Assembly: GCA_026015225.1 (NCBI GenBank)
Contig: JAOZGV010000027.1
Coordinates: 1 to 13,736 of the forward strand
From: Candidatus Bathyarchaeota archaeon
GTDB lineage: Archaea > Thermoproteota > Bathyarchaeia > 40CM-2-53-6 > RBG-13-38-9
Length of the DNA stretch: 13,736 nucleotides
Direction of reading: 5' to 3'
The notes beneath the pieces were generated by a model, which saw only the letters and a program-made list of their open reading frames with translations, searched no databases and had not been told where the DNA came from. This document shows, piece after piece, positions 13,430 through 13,736 of the stretch. Numbering within the stretch: position 1 is the first letter of the stretch; each line of letters begins with the position of its first letter. A program made the position numbers and the translations under genes.

Positions 13430-13736
13430 GGAATCCATTTAGGTACACTTTTTTGGTAGTTAATATATTTATCACCGAGTATTTTTATGAGACTGTTTTC
13501 CTCATAAGTCGCCATCTTATCATAGAAAATAAAGAATCCAATCCAAATAATGAGTGAAAGAATCGAGGGCATTATAAAGAAAAATGCTAGACAGAATAAT
13601 AAGGTTCCTAAATACATAGGATGCCTAACCAACGAATAAACATTTAAGTTGATAAATCTGGGTTGGTCAGTTTTTTCATCAAAAATTACTTGATGTGCCT
13701 TTGCTACTAGATAAAAACTAAAAGAGAATGTTATAA
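13408..13736 (-). CDS. Isoprenylcysteine carboxyl methyltransferase-like membrane protein (5' end outside window)
   Basis: About 109 C-terminal residues are visible. The frame stays open to the window edge, so the methionine in LVRHPMYLG is internal. Landmarks are a first partial helix (ITFSFSFYLVAKA), NVYSLVRHPMYLG, two helices (about 20 and 19 residues), then ATYEENSLIKILGDKYINYQKSVPKWIPKK. The RHPMYxG and EExLxxxxGxxYxxYxxxVPxWIP elements are the S-adenosylmethionine-binding C-terminus shared by ICMT, PEMT and related small membrane methyltransferases. These methylate prenylcysteine, phospholipid headgroups or other membrane-bound substrates. The true substrate is unknown. It converges on the EamA gene. 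Confidence 0.82.
   Translation of the reverse strand, partial: ITFSFSFYLVAKAHQVIFDEKTDQPRFINLNVYSLVRHPMYLGTLLFCLAFFFIMPSILSLIIWIGFFIFYDKMATYEENSLIKILGDKYINYQKSVPKWIPKKIKIR

Noticed and set aside
1..13736. CRISPR array, insertion sequence or phage genes
   Set aside because: No regularly spaced direct repeats, transposase, integrase or phage structural motifs were seen on either strand.

Overview
The window looks like chromosomal DNA from an uncultured archaeon. It is AT-rich. Genes are preceded by TATA-type boxes, usually about 25-30 bp before the inferred transcript start. Oligo-T runs rather than hairpins follow several genes, and many genes appear to start with TTG. Gene content (corrinoid methyl transfer, DUF169, dodecin-like protein, UlaG-like metallo-hydrolases, TlpA/CcdA pair) would suit a Bathyarchaeia-like or other TACK/Asgard lineage. 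The lineage is a guess from style and content; no marker gene is present.

Layout. 1-650: 5' portion of a UlaG-like metallo-beta-lactamase (MBL) hydrolase, minus strand. 765-1547: membrane protein resembling an ECF-transporter S component, minus. 1548-1875: divergent non-coding promoter region. 1876-3092: plus-strand pair of a membrane-anchored TlpA-like thioredoxin and a CcdA-like thiol/disulfide electron carrier. 3093-3197: convergent spacer with three alternating C/G tracts. 3198-8561: a minus-strand block read as DUF169 protein, corrinoid-binding protein, uroporphyrinogen-decarboxylase-fold methyltransferase, a second UlaG-like hydrolase, and dihydrolipoamide dehydrogenase. 8719-9627: a second type of MBL gene in one continuous frame broken by three stop codons. 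9772-10344: alkyladenine DNA glycosylase, plus. 10381-10908: cysteine-cluster (YkgJ-like) protein, minus. 11045-11182: remnant of a 4Fe-4S ferredoxin. 11318-11521: dodecin-like protein. 11731-12294: YjlB-type cupin. 12447-13367: EamA-family transporter. 13408-13736: C-terminal part of an isoprenylcysteine-methyltransferase-like membrane enzyme, minus.

How the genes may work together. The clearest functional unit is DUF169 - corrinoid protein - methyltransferase (8561 down to 5983). It should move a methyl group between an unidentified donor, Co(I)/Co(III)-corrinoid and an acceptor. The UlaG-like hydrolase and Lpd downstream could belong to the same physiology, but each has its own promoter-like sequence. 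TlpA and CcdA form a second unit that would pass electrons across the membrane to thiols outside the cell.

The least ordinary signals are not classical genes. The first is a family of alternating purine-pyrimidine C/G-rich tracts (consensus near TTAAnnCGCGYGCTW) placed between genes, mostly in the sense direction of a gene's 3' end. One of them lies at the break of the ferredoxin remnant. The second is the metallo-hydrolase whose reading frame is preserved over 303 codons except for three nonsense codons.
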